Positions 42,108 through 51,077 of a stretch of DNA of 64,000 bases are shown piece by piece. A program made the position numbers and the translations under genes. A model generated the notes under the pieces. It had not been told where the DNA came from, ran no database searches, and saw only the letters and a list, made by a program, of their open reading frames with translations. Each line of letters begins with the position of its first letter. Within the stretch, counting starts at the first letter, position 1. The DNA comes from Paraburkholderia dioscoreae (GTDB lineage Bacteria; Pseudomonadota; Gammaproteobacteria; Burkholderiales; Burkholderiaceae): NCBI RefSeq assembly GCF_902459535.1, contig NZ_LR699553.1, forward strand, positions 4,278,001 to 4,342,000, written 5' to 3'.

Positions 42108-42968
42108 TTACTTAGCCTTGACGCGGCGCACGTGCTCTTCCAGCTCGGCGAACGACGGGCGTTCGGTCGAGAAGAGCACCTTGCGGCCGAACTCGACGGC
42201 AATCGCCGGCGCGTAACCGTTCAGGCTGGCCAGAATCGTCACCTTGATGCACTGGAACATCTTGGTCGACTCGGTCACGCGCTGTTCGGCGACGCTCGCG
42301 AGCGGCCCGATCAACCCGTACGAAAGCAGAATCCCGAGGAAAGTACCGACCAGCGCCTGGGCGATCATCTCGCCGAGCACGGCGGGCGGCTTGTCGGCGG
42401 AGGCCATGGTGTGCACCACGCCCATCACCGCAGCCACGATACCGAACGCCGGCATTGCGTCGCCGACCTTGTTCAGCGCATGCGCGGGCGCCTCGCCTTC
42501 CTGGTGATGCGTCTCGATCTCCTCGTCCATCAGGCTTTCGATCTCGAACGCGTTCATGTTGCCGCCCACCATCAGACGCAGGTAGTCGGTCAGGAACTCG
42601 ATGATGTGCTTGTCGGCAAGAATCTTCGGGTACTGGGTGAAGATCGGACTCTTCGACGGATCGTCGATGTCCGCTTCCAGCGTCAGCGTGCCTTCCTTGC
42701 GCGCCTTGGCCAGCAGGACGTAGAGGAGCGCCATCAGCTCCATATACACGTCCTTGTTGTACTTCGCGCCCTTGAACAGGGTCGGAATGACGCGCAGCGT
42801 CGCCTTGATCGTCTTCATTCCGTTACCGAGAATGAACGCGCCGATGCCGGCGCCCACGATCATCAGCACTTCAACGGGCTGCAGGAGCGCGCCGAGATGG
42901 CCGCCTTCCAGCGCATAACCGCCGAAAACGGACAAAAGCGTCACGAGTGTTCCCACGAAAATCAGCAC
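42108..42968 (-). CDS. motA: MotA, stator protein
   Basis: MotA (286 aa) forms the proton channel with MotB. Four helices are visible: N-terminal IFVGTLVTLLSVFGGYALEG, VLMIVGAGIGAFILGN, AFGIVAAVMGVVHTMAS and LVGTFLGILLSYGLIGPLAS. A large cytoplasmic loop lies between the second and third helices. The start is a GTG at 42968. It is the first gene of the motAB-che operon, read from a sigma-28 site 46 nt upstream. Confidence 0.96.
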   Translation of the reverse strand: MLIFVGTLVTLLSVFGGYALEGGHLGALLQPVEVLMIVGAGIGAFILGNGMKTIKATLRVIPTLFKGAKYNKDVYMELMALLYVLLAKARKEGTLTLEADIDDPSKSPIFTQYPKILADKHIIEFLTDYLRLMVGGNMNAFEIESLMDEEIETHHQEGEAPAHALNKVGDAMPAFGIVAAVMGVVHTMASADKPPAVLGEMIAQALVGTFLGILLSYGLIGPLASVAEQRVTESTKMFQCIKVTILASLNGYAPAIAVEFGRKVLFSTERPSFAELEEHVRRVKAK

Positions 42969-43013
42969 TGCCGAGCCCTCACAAAGAAGCGACGGTGACC
43001 GTCGTTAATCAGG

Positions 43014-43040
43014 TTTACGGCAACAAAGCAGAAAACTTTG
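43014..43040 (-). promoter_or_regulatory. Sigma-28 (FliA) promoter of the motAB-che operon
   Basis: On the minus strand: CAAAGTTT, an 11-nt spacer, GCCGTAAA. This matches 7/8 and 6/8 of the FliA consensus with ideal spacing, 46 nt before motA. Confidence 0.8.
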
Positions 43041-43112
43041 GCGGAAATATGGCGCGTCGCGCCGGTGTAAACCAGAGGCCGAAGCAGCCGGCCCCGGCGC
43101 GGCCGGGCATCG

Positions 43113-43140
43113 TGCGGGCGGGCTGGAAAGCCCGCCCGCA
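43113..43140. terminator. Hairpin after flhDC
   Basis: A 12-bp perfect stem (TGCGGGCGGGCT / AGCCCGCCCGCA) with a GGAA loop lies about 43 nt past the restored-frame flhC stop. There is no T run, so terminator activity is likely but not certain. Confidence 0.6.
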
Positions 43141-43182
43141 GGGGAGATGGATGGCTGAGCGCGCCGGCGGCCGCCTTGTGGG

Positions 43183-43744
43183 TCAGGATTCCAGGGCGGC
43201 GAGGCTCTCGCGGGCGCGGGCGTCGGCGAATTTCTTTGTCTTACCGGCGCGCGAGGGCGGCTGGCACAGTCCGCAGACGAACGCATGCTGGGGATCGTGA
43301 GCATGCGCGACAAAATGTCCTCCGCAGCGGCAGCAGGCGGTCATTTGCAGCATCCCGGAGTCGAAAAAAACGCACCAGCGTCCAGGCGCGCGTGAGACTG
43401 AGCACGGGCTCGTCGTCGTGCAACTGGACGTGTTCCAGATAGAGCCGGTAGCTCTTCACGATCGACTGGATCGTCAGGCAACCGCCATGGCCAGCCATGA
43501 AACGGTAGATGTTATAGAACAGCGACGAGTGAAAGTTCGGTTGCCAGGTCATGAACCAGTCGGTCGAAAACGGCAACATGCCCTTGGGTGGCGACACCCC
43601 TTTCAGTTCCTTGTACAGCTTGATGAGCCGGTCGCGCGACAGACTGGTTTCAGCCTCCAGCAATTGCAAACGCGCGCCAAGTTCGATCAGTTCGATGGCC
43701 AGGGTGATCTCCCTGACTTCGAGTACAACACTTTTATAGGCCAT
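43183..43744 (-). pseudogene. flhC: FlhC, flagellar master regulator, +1 frameshift at a homopolymer
   Basis: FlhC with FlhD activates class II flagellar genes. The first 126 residues match the family (AIELIELGARLQLLEAETSL, LPFSTDWFMTWQPN, then LSLTRAWTLVRFF). After that the frame as given reads Arg-rich nonsense and stops at 43241. Dropping one base from the seven-A run at 43364-43370 (plus strand) restores the family ending: FDSGMLQM, the zinc-binding ACCRCGGHFVAHAHDP and CGLCQPPSRAGK, with a stop at 43183-43185 (186 aa). Without the correction the four zinc cysteines are lost. It could be a real mutation, a slippage-prone site or a sequencing error. Confidence 0.88.
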
Positions 43745-43795
43745 CCGTTCGCGTTTCCCCCGTCCTGATTGCCTGGCTTTGGTTACTACGTGCCA

Positions 43796-44116
43796 TCAGC
43801 CGAGTTGCTCGACTGGCTGGCTTGCCATCAGGATCGCGGAATGCGCCTGTGCCACGGCGCCGGATTTGCCTTTGTCCGCCAGAGCGGACAGCACGGCATG
43901 GTCGTCGAAACGGAAACGGCACAACACCTGATTGGACGCTGCCAGCTTGACGGTCTGCGCCAACGACAGATTGGCGAGCACATCGGCTAACTGGTCCGAA
44001 ATCCCCATGCGAAACATGCCCATCGGCTTGTCTTCGCGTAGCAGCCGCTGCGCGAGCAGGAGATAAGACAGGTTAACTTCTCTGATCTCATTGAGCATAT
44101 CGCTTGTCGCGCTCAT
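43796..44116 (-). CDS. flhD: FlhD, flagellar master regulator
   Basis: FlhD (106 aa from the ATG at 44116, with GGGGG upstream) forms the FlhD4C2 activator. Family motifs are MLNEIREVNLSYLLLAQRLL, the EDKPMGMFRMGIS segment and LSLAQTVKLAASNQVLCRFR. It begins flhDC, with 51 nt before flhC. The longer frame upstream is non-coding promoter sequence. Confidence 0.97.
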   Translation of the reverse strand: MSATSDMLNEIREVNLSYLLLAQRLLREDKPMGMFRMGISDQLADVLANLSLAQTVKLAASNQVLCRFRFDDHAVLSALADKGKSGAVAQAHSAILMASQPVEQLG

Positions 44117-44828
44117 GATTCCCCCGGGGTGTATCTGGCTGGTCAGGCCGTTGTGGAAACGTTTGCTCGGACGCGCGCGCTTAAACCGCACGAATCGGCT
44201 CGTTTCTGGTCTTGCGAGCATTGTGTCGAAAGGGGGCGCGGACGAAAATCGGATAGACACCCAGCCTTGTTGACGGATTAATCCGTCATTCGTGTAGGAA
44301 TTTTTCCTACAAGTGAGGGCGCGAGCGGAGCCAAACGGAAAGGGCTGAAGCGCAATCTGGAAGTCTATGCGCGGTGAATAGCTACCGACAGCGATGCGGA
44401 ATGCGGACTGGAAGAGTGAGCCTGAAGGATTCAAATTCCGCACCGGTGCAGCGGTGAGAAAGAATTATAAGACGTTTTCACTCCTGCGTAACGCAGGCTC
44501 TGTAGGCGATGCGCTCTGATGTCCGGGCCCACGGCTTGCTGATAGGATGCGCTGCGTTCGAATAAAATGGCCGTTTTTTGCTTCCGGTTGTCGGGATCGC
44601 TTCCAGACGACCTGTAACGCGGCATGTTTCGCGCTGTAACAACATTAAGCGTTTGAAAAATAACTCGAATTCGCGCGGTCGATCCCGATAATGAAGCTAA
44701 GGGATTACCCGATGCAGGTTCGGAACACCCCCGGGCGGCGGCTTACCGCGCCCAACCGTCCGTCAGGCAATCGCTCCTCGCTCCACTCGAGCGCCGCTAT
44801 GCGATGCCGTTCAGTTCAGGAGAAACGC
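44117..44828. other. Long divergent control region of flhDC and a glycosyltransferase gene
   Basis: About 710 bp without a gene, far larger than other gaps, as expected for the control region of a flagellar master operon. It holds an inverted repeat at 44293-44311 (listed separately) and A/T-rich stretches around 44640-44690. Short in-frame extensions of both flanking genes into it are rejected. Confidence 0.6.
44293..44311. promoter_or_regulatory. Perfect inverted repeat upstream of flhDC, response-regulator type
   Basis: TGTAGGAA-TTT-TTCCTACA, 177 nt upstream of flhD. Its TAGGAA/TTCCTA halves resemble the sites of NarL/LuxR-class regulators such as BvgA heptads (TTTCCTA) and RcsB boxes, which control flhDC in enteric bacteria. 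The assignment is inferred from sequence likeness. Confidence 0.55.
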
Positions 44829-45893
44829 ATGCGAATCGCACAAATTGCGCCGTTGTATGAAGCTGTCCCACCGAAACTCTACGGTGGCACCGAACGCGTC
44901 GTATCGTATCTGACCGAGGCGTTGGTCGAACTCGGCCATGACGTCACGCTGTTCGCGAGCGGCGACTCGGTTACCTCGGCGAACCTCGACGCCTGCTGGC
45001 CTCGTGCGCTGCGCCTCGATCCGACGATCCGCGACGCGCTGGCTCCGCACGTCCTGATGATGGAGAAGGTGCGCAAGGTCGCACATGAGTTCGACGTGCT
45101 GCACTTCCACCTCGACTACATGCCGTTCCCGCTTTTCAGCACGATGGACACGCCGTTCGTGACGACACTGCACGGCCGTCTCGACCTGCCGGAACTGCAA
45201 CCGGTGTTCGATGCGTTTTCCGATGTTCCCGTAGTCTCGATTTCGGATTCGCAACGTGCGCCGCTGCCCCAAGCGAACTGGCTCAACACGATTTACCACG
45301 GCTTGCCGGAGCAGCTATTGACGCCGCAAACGCACAAGAAGCCCGAATACCTGGCGTTCCTCGGCCGTATCTGTCCGGAGAAGCGCGTCGATACAGCCAT
45401 CAAGATCGCTGCACAAAGCGGTTTGCCGCTGAAGATCGCCGCCAAGGTGGACAAGGTCGACCAGGAATACTTCAAACGCGAAATCGAGCCGTTGCTGTCG
45501 CAGGCGCATGTGGAATTCGTCGGCGAGATCAATGAGGCGCAGAAGCCTGAATTTCTTTCGGGCGCCAAGGCGCTGCTATTCCCGATCGACTGGTCGGAGC
45601 CGTTTGGCCTTGTAATGATCGAATCGATGGCTTGCGGTACGCCGGTGATCGCGTTCAATCGCGGCTCAGTGCCGGAAGTGATCGACCACGGCGTGACGGG
45701 TTACATCGTCGAGGATGTGCAAGGCGCAGTCGCCGCGCTGCAACGCCTGGACGAACTGTCGCGCACCGAAATCCGTGCCCAGTTCGAACGCCGCTTCAGC
45801 TCGAAGACCATGGCGCAGAATTATGTGGACGGCTATTCGGCGCTGATCGAAGCCACGCGCCGCCCGGTGCTGCGCCAAGTCGCGGTGGGCTAA
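44829..45893 (+). CDS. GT4-family glycosyltransferase
   Basis: From the ATG at 44829 (AGGAG 7 nt upstream) the protein is 354 aa. It is a GT-B fold retaining glycosyltransferase. The N-terminal acceptor half opens MRIAQIAPLYEAVPPKLYGG, and the donor-binding half has the EX7E motif in EPFGLVMIESMACGTPVIAF. Acceptor and sugar are unknown. It stands alone, divergent from flhDC, and is followed by a terminator. A role in surface polysaccharide is likely; a link to flagella is only positional. Confidence 0.9.
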   Translation: MRIAQIAPLYEAVPPKLYGGTERVVSYLTEALVELGHDVTLFASGDSVTSANLDACWPRALRLDPTIRDALAPHVLMMEKVRKVAHEFDVLHFHLDYMPFPLFSTMDTPFVTTLHGRLDLPELQPVFDAFSDVPVVSISDSQRAPLPQANWLNTIYHGLPEQLLTPQTHKKPEYLAFLGRICPEKRVDTAIKIAAQSGLPLKIAAKVDKVDQEYFKREIEPLLSQAHVEFVGEINEAQKPEFLSGAKALLFPIDWSEPFGLVMIESMACGTPVIAFNRGSVPEVIDHGVTGYIVEDVQGAVAALQRLDELSRTEIRAQFERRFSSKTMAQNYVDGYSALIEATRRPVLRQVAVG

Positions 45894-46050
45894 ACGTTCC
45901 GTTCGAGCGGCTGTGGCGATTTTTCGCTCAGCCGCCTGAGAACCGGATCCGCAGCGCACGGCATTTCCGGCTTGCGCACCCGTAGTCAGTCATTTCTTCG
46001 TGTGAATCGTTTGCGCGAGCGGTAAATCCAGCTTATCCCGCTTCTTGTCT

Positions 46051-46081
46051 AAAAAAGCCGCCGCTTGAGGGCGGCTTTTTT
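46051..46081. terminator. Bidirectional terminator
   Basis: A stem AAAAAAGCCGCC / GGCGGCTTTTTT with a 7-nt loop lies between the converging glycosyltransferase and hns genes and works in both directions. The 157 bp before it hold nothing I can name. Confidence 0.92.
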
Positions 46082-46183
46082 AATACGGGTATGGATGCGC
46101 TTCCATCAAAGATTAGCACTCGGCAAATAAAAGACCGAGTGCCAATAACCTTCAGTTGGCTTTCGCGACGACCGGCAATCGCC

Positions 46184-46486
46184 TCAAGCCGCGCCAATCA
46201 GAAAGCGCTCGCGATTCTTGCCGACGATCCACTTGGGCGGTTTGCCGCGCCCGCTCCATGTATTTCCCGATTTGGGATCCTGGTATTTCGCCGGCAGCGG
46301 CGCCTTCTTGGGCGGGCGCCCGCGCTTGGCGGCGACGGCAAAGCCAAGATCTTGAGCGGTCAGACCGTATTCAGCGATCTTTTGGCGGATGTCAGCGACC
46401 ACGTTGTCAATTTCAGTACGCCGCGCTTCTTCTGCTTGTGCCTGCAATTTAGCGATCTGCGCCTTGAGGTCTGCATATTGAGACAT
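46184..46486 (-). CDS. H-NS family nucleoid protein
   Basis: This 100-aa protein is an H-NS-like DNA-bridging silencer of the short Burkholderia (Bv3F) type. A coiled-coil oligomerisation N-terminus (YADLKAQIAKLQAQAEEARR) is followed by a basic linker (AAKRGRPPKKAP). The C-terminal DNA-binding domain has the minor-groove loop SGRGKPPKWI. The upstream region is A/T-rich, which may allow autoregulation. Confidence 0.95.
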   Translation of the reverse strand: MSQYADLKAQIAKLQAQAEEARRTEIDNVVADIRQKIAEYGLTAQDLGFAVAAKRGRPPKKAPLPAKYQDPKSGNTWSGRGKPPKWIVGKNRERFLIGAA

Positions 46487-46774
46487 TCCGGTTCTCCCCT
46501 TTTTTAGAACTCATTCGCTCGCAGACTAACTGTAATTATAAAAATTCGCAATGGACAACAATACCGATTTAGCAAGATATCCTCTGATAATTATTAACAC
46601 GGGTGAATTGTTAAACAGCCTCTTTATCTCGCAATAATAGGTAAGCCCGACGCCACATTGACAATTCTTGACAGCGGATTCGGCGACCTTTCCCTAGAAT
46701 TGTGCGCCGAAGGCATGGCATCCGACTTAGCCGTGCGTGCTCGCGGAAGCGTCATCTTTTTAGGATTACCAATC
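46487..46774. other. A/T-rich divergent promoter region of hns and aqpZ
   Basis: About 290 bp; the part near 46500-46640 is strikingly A/T-rich for this genome (for example TAATTATAAAAATTC and ATAATTATTAACA). It should hold both promoters and is a plausible H-NS target. Confidence 0.5.
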
Positions 46775-47515
46775 ATGCAGTTGTCAAAACGTCTCGCCGC
46801 CGAGTTGTTCGGCACCTTCTGGCTCGTGCTCGGGGGCTGCGGCAGCGCCGTCCTCGCCGCCAACTTCGCCGGGCCGGTCCACGGCCTGGGCATTGGGTTC
46901 GTGGGTGTGGCGCTCGCCTTCGGCCTGACTGTCCTGACAATGGCCTATGCGATCGGCCACATTTCCGGCTGCCATCTGAATCCCGCGGTAAGCGTCGGCC
47001 TGACCGTCGCCGGCCGCTTTCCGGCGCGCGATCTGCTGCCGTACATCGTCGCGCAGGTGATTGGCGCGGTGCTCGGTGCGTTCGTGCTGTCGCTCATCGC
47101 GACGGGCAAGCCGGGCTTCGACCTGGTTGCCAGCGGGTTCGCGAGCAACGGCTACGGCGAACGCTCGCCGGGTCATTACTCGCTCGCCGCGGCATTCATT
47201 TGCGAAGTCGTGATGACCGGTTTCTTCCTCTTCGTCATTCTCGGAGCGACCGACAAACGCGCGCCGGCTGGCTTTGCGCCGATCGCCATCGGCCTATGCC
47301 TCACGCTGATTCACCTGATCTCGATCCCGGTGACCAATACCTCGGTCAACCCGGCGCGTTCCACGGGCCCGGCACTGTTCGTCGGCGGTGCGGCGGTGGA
47401 TCAGTTGTGGCTGTTCTGGCTTGCACCGATTCTCGGCGCAGTGATCGCGGGCGTGCTGTATCCGGCCCTCGCCGAAAGCCGCGACAGCAATTCGCAAAAG
47501 CTGGCGCTCGACTAG
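46775..47515 (+). CDS. aqpZ: Aquaporin Z
   Basis: AqpZ (246 aa) is a water channel with six membrane helices. The two NPA boxes are in HLNPAVS and SVNPARS. The selectivity Arg follows the second NPA, and the His of the AqpZ type is present. I start it at 46775 (MQLSKRLAAELFGTFWLVLG); the upstream in-frame extension of 39 codons has no family match. An intrinsic terminator follows. Confidence 0.96.
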   Translation: MQLSKRLAAELFGTFWLVLGGCGSAVLAANFAGPVHGLGIGFVGVALAFGLTVLTMAYAIGHISGCHLNPAVSVGLTVAGRFPARDLLPYIVAQVIGAVLGAFVLSLIATGKPGFDLVASGFASNGYGERSPGHYSLAAAFICEVVMTGFFLFVILGATDKRAPAGFAPIAIGLCLTLIHLISIPVTNTSVNPARSTGPALFVGGAAVDQLWLFWLAPILGAVIAGVLYPALAESRDSNSQKLALD

Positions 47516-47537
47516 TCAAGAGCGCGGGCATTCAAAT

Positions 47538-47565
47538 CGGGCGCTACGGCGCCCGCTCTGTTTTG
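47538..47565 (+). terminator. Terminator of aqpZ
   Basis: A 7-bp stem (CGGGCGC / GCGCCCG) with a TACG tetraloop is followed by CTCTGTTTTG, 23 nt after the aqpZ stop. Confidence 0.7.
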
Positions 47566-47662
47566 CTGCGGACGGGCATGGGCATCGCGACATCGTGCCA
47601 ATGGCGCGCGGGAGCACCGCTGCTAGAATCGTGCGACCTCCCAGGCTCGCACAGGTGCCCCT

Positions 47663-48358
47663 ATGAAGCGTTTCCGCGGATTTACGCATGGTGTCGCACT
47701 CACCATCTGTGGCCTGTGCGCGGGTCTGTCGGCGCCCCCTACCGCGCATGCGGCGGACAGCGAGATTGAAACGCTCGTGTTCGTGCGGCACGGCGAGAAG
47801 CCGGCCCAAGGCTACGGCCAGCTCAACTGCCAGGGGCTGAACCGCGCCTTGGCTTTGCCGGCGGTGATCGCCGCCAAGTTCGGCAAACCGGACGCGATTT
47901 ATGCACCCGATCCCGGCCAGCAAAAAAACGACAGCGGCAAGCCGTATTACTACATCCGGCCACTTGCCACCATCGAACCTACCGCCATCCAGTTCCAGAT
48001 GCCGGTGCAAACACCCTACGGTTTCGCTCAGATCGACCAGCTCGGCAGCGCACTCGTCAATCCGGCCAATCGCAACAAGCTGATTGTCGTGGCTTGGGAA
48101 CACAAGCTGATCGTGAAACTATTGCGCCAGATGCTGAGCGCGCACGGCGGCAATGCGGCCGATATACCGAAGTGGAAGAGCGACGATTTCGACAGTATCT
48201 ATATTGTTCGCCTCAACTGGGAAAACGGCACCGCGCGCGCCAGCTTCAAACACGACCGGCAGGGACTGGATGGGCGCGCAACCGATTGCCCTTGCGCAGC
48301 GCTGCCGGATGCATCGTCGGCGGCTGCGTCGGCGTCTTCCGGGAATACAGCAGATTAA
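47663..48358 (+). CDS. Exported histidine-phosphatase-family protein
   Basis: The 231-aa protein has a signal peptide (about 1-31, ending PTAHAAD). A histidine phosphatase (phosphoglycerate-mutase-like) core opens with FVRHGEKP, where the His is the phospho-acceptor; the second catalytic His is probably in VVAWEHKLIV. The substrate is unknown. The C-terminus is Ala/Ser-rich. Confidence 0.85.
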   Translation: MKRFRGFTHGVALTICGLCAGLSAPPTAHAADSEIETLVFVRHGEKPAQGYGQLNCQGLNRALALPAVIAAKFGKPDAIYAPDPGQQKNDSGKPYYYIRPLATIEPTAIQFQMPVQTPYGFAQIDQLGSALVNPANRNKLIVVAWEHKLIVKLLRQMLSAHGGNAADIPKWKSDDFDSIYIVRLNWENGTARASFKHDRQGLDGRATDCPCAALPDASSAAASASSGNTAD

Positions 48359-48644
48359 TCAGCCAATACAGATGTAAGCCGCAATTACGCTCGCCGCCAG
48401 CTGATTTGACTAAAGCGTGGCGCCGGGCGAGCTCCGGAACGGCTCAAATGGTCGCGCGTCCTTGTACGGCTTGGCTTTGAGAGAGCAGCGGCTCGCACGG
48501 GCTGCACTCGAATGCCGCTGCGCCCGCCTTTCAATTCCCGCGACGATGCTTGCAGTCCGTAACATCTCGTCGCAGTACCCGCCGGCCGGAATGCGTAGAT
48601 TGGTCCTGTGCGACACACATACGTCGCCTCACAGGAGAACAAAC
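48359..48644. other. Intergenic region
   Basis: About 290 bp between the phosphatase and the next exported-protein gene. It must hold the latter's promoter. No other feature seen. Confidence 0.4.
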
Positions 48645-48956
48645 ATGAAACGCATCGTCACTCACTTGCTGGTAGCCGCAGGACTCGCAGCGGGCGCATG
48701 CGGTGTCGCGCAAGCGCATACGGATCTGAACATCGGTTTGTCGCTCGGCGTACCGGTTTATGCCCGACCGGCTCCGGTCTATGCCGCGCCGCAGCCGGTG
48801 TATTACGGCAATCGTGGCTGGGGCCGCGGTTACGATCGCGGTGATTACTACCGTGGCGACCATCGGTATGACCGTGGCTGGAACCACAACGATCGTGGCT
48901 GGGGGCGCGATGACCGTGGCGACCATGGCGATCGCCGTGGCGGATGGCACGGCTGA
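48645..48956 (+). CDS. Small exported Asp/Arg/Gly-rich protein
   Basis: The protein is 103 aa from the ATG at 48645 (CAGGAGAA upstream). It has a clear signal peptide (KRIVTHLLVAAGLAAGACGV, cleaved after AQA). A Pro/Ala/Tyr stretch (YARPAPVYAAPQPVYYG) follows, then a C-terminal half made of DRG-type repeats (YDRGDYYRGDH, YDRGWNHNDRGW, DDRGDHGDRR). Function is unknown. Similar short exported repeat proteins are common in Burkholderiaceae. Confidence 0.75.
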   Translation: MKRIVTHLLVAAGLAAGACGVAQAHTDLNIGLSLGVPVYARPAPVYAAPQPVYYGNRGWGRGYDRGDYYRGDHRYDRGWNHNDRGWGRDDRGDHGDRRGGWHG

Positions 48957-49070
48957 TCTTCGTGGTGCGGCTGACGGCGGCTAACGAGGTGTCTTGCCGC
49001 CGCCGCTCAACCGGCGACCTGCAACACGGTCGACAGCAACCGGACAGCCGCGAAGGTTCGCACGAGAAAC

Positions 49071-49100
49071 GGCCCGCGTTCACGAAAACGGACGCGGGCC
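49071..49100. terminator. Hairpin terminator between converging genes
   Basis: A 9-bp stem (GGCCCGCGT / ACGCGGGCC) with a 12-nt loop lies 14 nt after the HAD gene stop; GTTTCTC follows on the minus strand. It may serve both converging genes. Confidence 0.65.
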
Positions 49101-49114
49101 GGTTCCATTTTCGG

Positions 49115-49936
49115 TCAGGACATTAATTCGTCGTCGAGCGAGAAAAGCTTGCGCAGATGGTGCGCGACGCCCGCTTCGAAGTTGTTGCCAATGCGCAGCA
49201 CGTTCGGCAGACGCGCCATGAGATCGGGATTGGCATTATTCATCATGAACGGATGTCCGGCCGTCTCCAGCAGATCGATATCGTTCATGTTGTCGCCGAA
49301 CGCCACGCAATGCGAGGCATCCACGCCGACGCGCTCGAGCACGATCTGCAACGCGCGCCCCTTCGATACGTTCGCTGTCATCACTTCCAGGCAGTCCGGC
49401 AGCGAATAGGTCACGTAAAGGGCATCGCCGAATTCGCGTGCGAGATTTGCCGCGACCTGCGCGAGATCGGCCGGCTCGCCAATGTAGAGAGCTTTCGCGA
49501 TGTCTACGCCGTCGTGTTTCGGCAGATCGGTCACCGCGTAAGTGAACCCCGAGTCCTGGTGAAACTTCAGCAGATCCGGCGCATCGCGATCGATCAGCCA
49601 GGCCTGATCGGCGAACAGATTGACGATCACACGGCCATGCGCACCGGCGATTTCCGGCCGCACCAGCCGTTGCACGATGGCAGGAGGCAGGTCGTCGGCA
49701 TGAATCACCGTGTTGTCCGGCGCGTGAATGCGCGCGCCATTCGACGTGATCAGATACGGACTGATGCCCAGCACGTCGCGGATGCCCGCGACGTCGCAAT
49801 AATGGCGGCCCGTTGCAATCACGAAGCGCAGGCCGTCGCTCTCGAGTTTACGCACGGTGGCGACCGTGAACGGATCTACCTGGTGATCGGCATTGAGCAG
49901 CGTGCCGTCGAGGTCCGTGGCGATAACTTTGTACAT
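49115..49936 (-). CDS. Cof-type HAD phosphatase
   Basis: The 273-aa protein is a Cof/YidA-class HAD hydrolase. Motif I is DLDGTLLNADH (nucleophile Asp near residue 8), motif II lies in FVIATGRHY, and motif IV is FGDNMNDIDLL. The alpha/beta cap between about 85 and 190 is of the Cof type. It probably dephosphorylates small phosphosugars or cofactors; the exact substrate cannot be read from sequence. It is downstream of the kinase-like gene on the same strand (119-bp gap). Confidence 0.93.
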   Translation of the reverse strand: MYKVIATDLDGTLLNADHQVDPFTVATVRKLESDGLRFVIATGRHYCDVAGIRDVLGISPYLITSNGARIHAPDNTVIHADDLPPAIVQRLVRPEIAGAHGRVIVNLFADQAWLIDRDAPDLLKFHQDSGFTYAVTDLPKHDGVDIAKALYIGEPADLAQVAANLAREFGDALYVTYSLPDCLEVMTANVSKGRALQIVLERVGVDASHCVAFGDNMNDIDLLETAGHPFMMNNANPDLMARLPNVLRIGNNFEAGVAHHLRKLFSLDDELMS

Positions 49937-50055
49937 AGTGTGAGCAGTCGGGCAACATCGAAGCGCGTATTTTACCGGCGCCGGCCGGGTTCACCGGAAA
50001 CGGGCGGGCCACGCCCGGCGATTCTCAGCCGTGAGCGCACCACGACGCGCCGTTT

Positions 50056-50937
50056 TCAGCTGCCGACACGAACCGCTTCGCGCTGCGCCAGTTGCAATCC
50101 ACCATGCGCAGAGTCGGCCAGCGGCTCGCGCAACCGCGCCTGATAGATCTGCGGCACGTACTCGCGCAACGGCGTGCCGAGTCCGCCGCACAACGCGATC
50201 GGCAGGCTCGCCGAAGAATCCAGCGCGGCGATCATCTTGCCCACTTCGACGCCGGCCTCGCCGAGCAAACGCGCCGCGAACGGGTGCGTGCGGTGGGCGA
50301 TGACGATCGGCGCAAGTCTCGCATAAGCGGTCTGATTGGCTTCGCAGAGCCAGACGACGAGGCTGTCACGGTCATGCGCGCCGGTATGGACGAGCAGCAC
50401 TTGTGCGAGATCGTCGTTGGGGCCGCGGCCGTCGAGTGCATGTTGCGCATGCACGATGGCTCGCAACCCGAGCCACGCGCCGCTCGCTTCGTCACCCGAC
50501 GGATAGCCGTAGCCGCTGACCATACGGCATTCGCCGTCGCCATCCAGCACGGCCGCCACGCTGCCGGTGCCAAGCGCGACGATCACGCCCGGCGCGCCGG
50601 CGTGTGCGCCCAGCAGGGTGGTATAGGCGTCGCTTTCCACGGCGAGTCCGGCTAGCGCGGGCGCCTGTGCACGAAACGCTGTCAGCCAGTCGCGATTATT
50701 AACGCCCGCCAGTCCGCAGCCAAGTATGCAGCGCGACCAGTCGAGCGCCACGCCGGCGCGTGCAAATGCTTCGCCGCAGCCGGCTGCAATGGCCTGCCAC
50801 GCACGTTCGACACCGAGCCCCAAACCGGACGGCCCGCTTGCCGCCTGCGCCAGCTCGCGGCCCTGTGCGTCGCCGAGCACGACGCGCGTGCCGCTGCCGC
50901 CGCCATCGATGCCGATCAGAAAGAAGTCTTTGTTCAT
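50056..50937 (-). CDS. BadF/BadG-type ATPase, N-acetylglucosamine-kinase-like
   Basis: The 293-aa protein belongs to the ASKHA fold. Phosphate-1 loop GIDGGGSGTRVVL is at the N-terminus. ALGTGSVAAVLDGDG is the phosphate-2 loop and ALCGGLGTPL the C-terminal adenosine site. This matches N-acetylglucosamine or glucosamine kinases of the BadF/BcrA family. The substrate is inferred. Confidence 0.88.
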   Translation of the reverse strand: MNKDFFLIGIDGGGSGTRVVLGDAQGRELAQAASGPSGLGLGVERAWQAIAAGCGEAFARAGVALDWSRCILGCGLAGVNNRDWLTAFRAQAPALAGLAVESDAYTTLLGAHAGAPGVIVALGTGSVAAVLDGDGECRMVSGYGYPSGDEASGAWLGLRAIVHAQHALDGRGPNDDLAQVLLVHTGAHDRDSLVVWLCEANQTAYARLAPIVIAHRTHPFAARLLGEAGVEVGKMIAALDSSASLPIALCGGLGTPLREYVPQIYQARLREPLADSAHGGLQLAQREAVRVGS

Positions 50938-51077
50938 GGAATCGAATGAGTTCCGTGGATGAATAACGCGTAGCGTGGCAGGTCAGTTTCAATCCGGCAA
51001 TCGGCCGAACGGCTAACTTGCAGTGCGCACGGCTTCGGCTATGCTGGCGGGCGACATCACAACGCAGGAGCGCGACA

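Noticed and set aside
46658..46774. In-frame N-terminal extension of aqpZ
   Set aside because: The AqpZ family starts at the Met at 46775; the extension has no similarity and lies in the promoter region.
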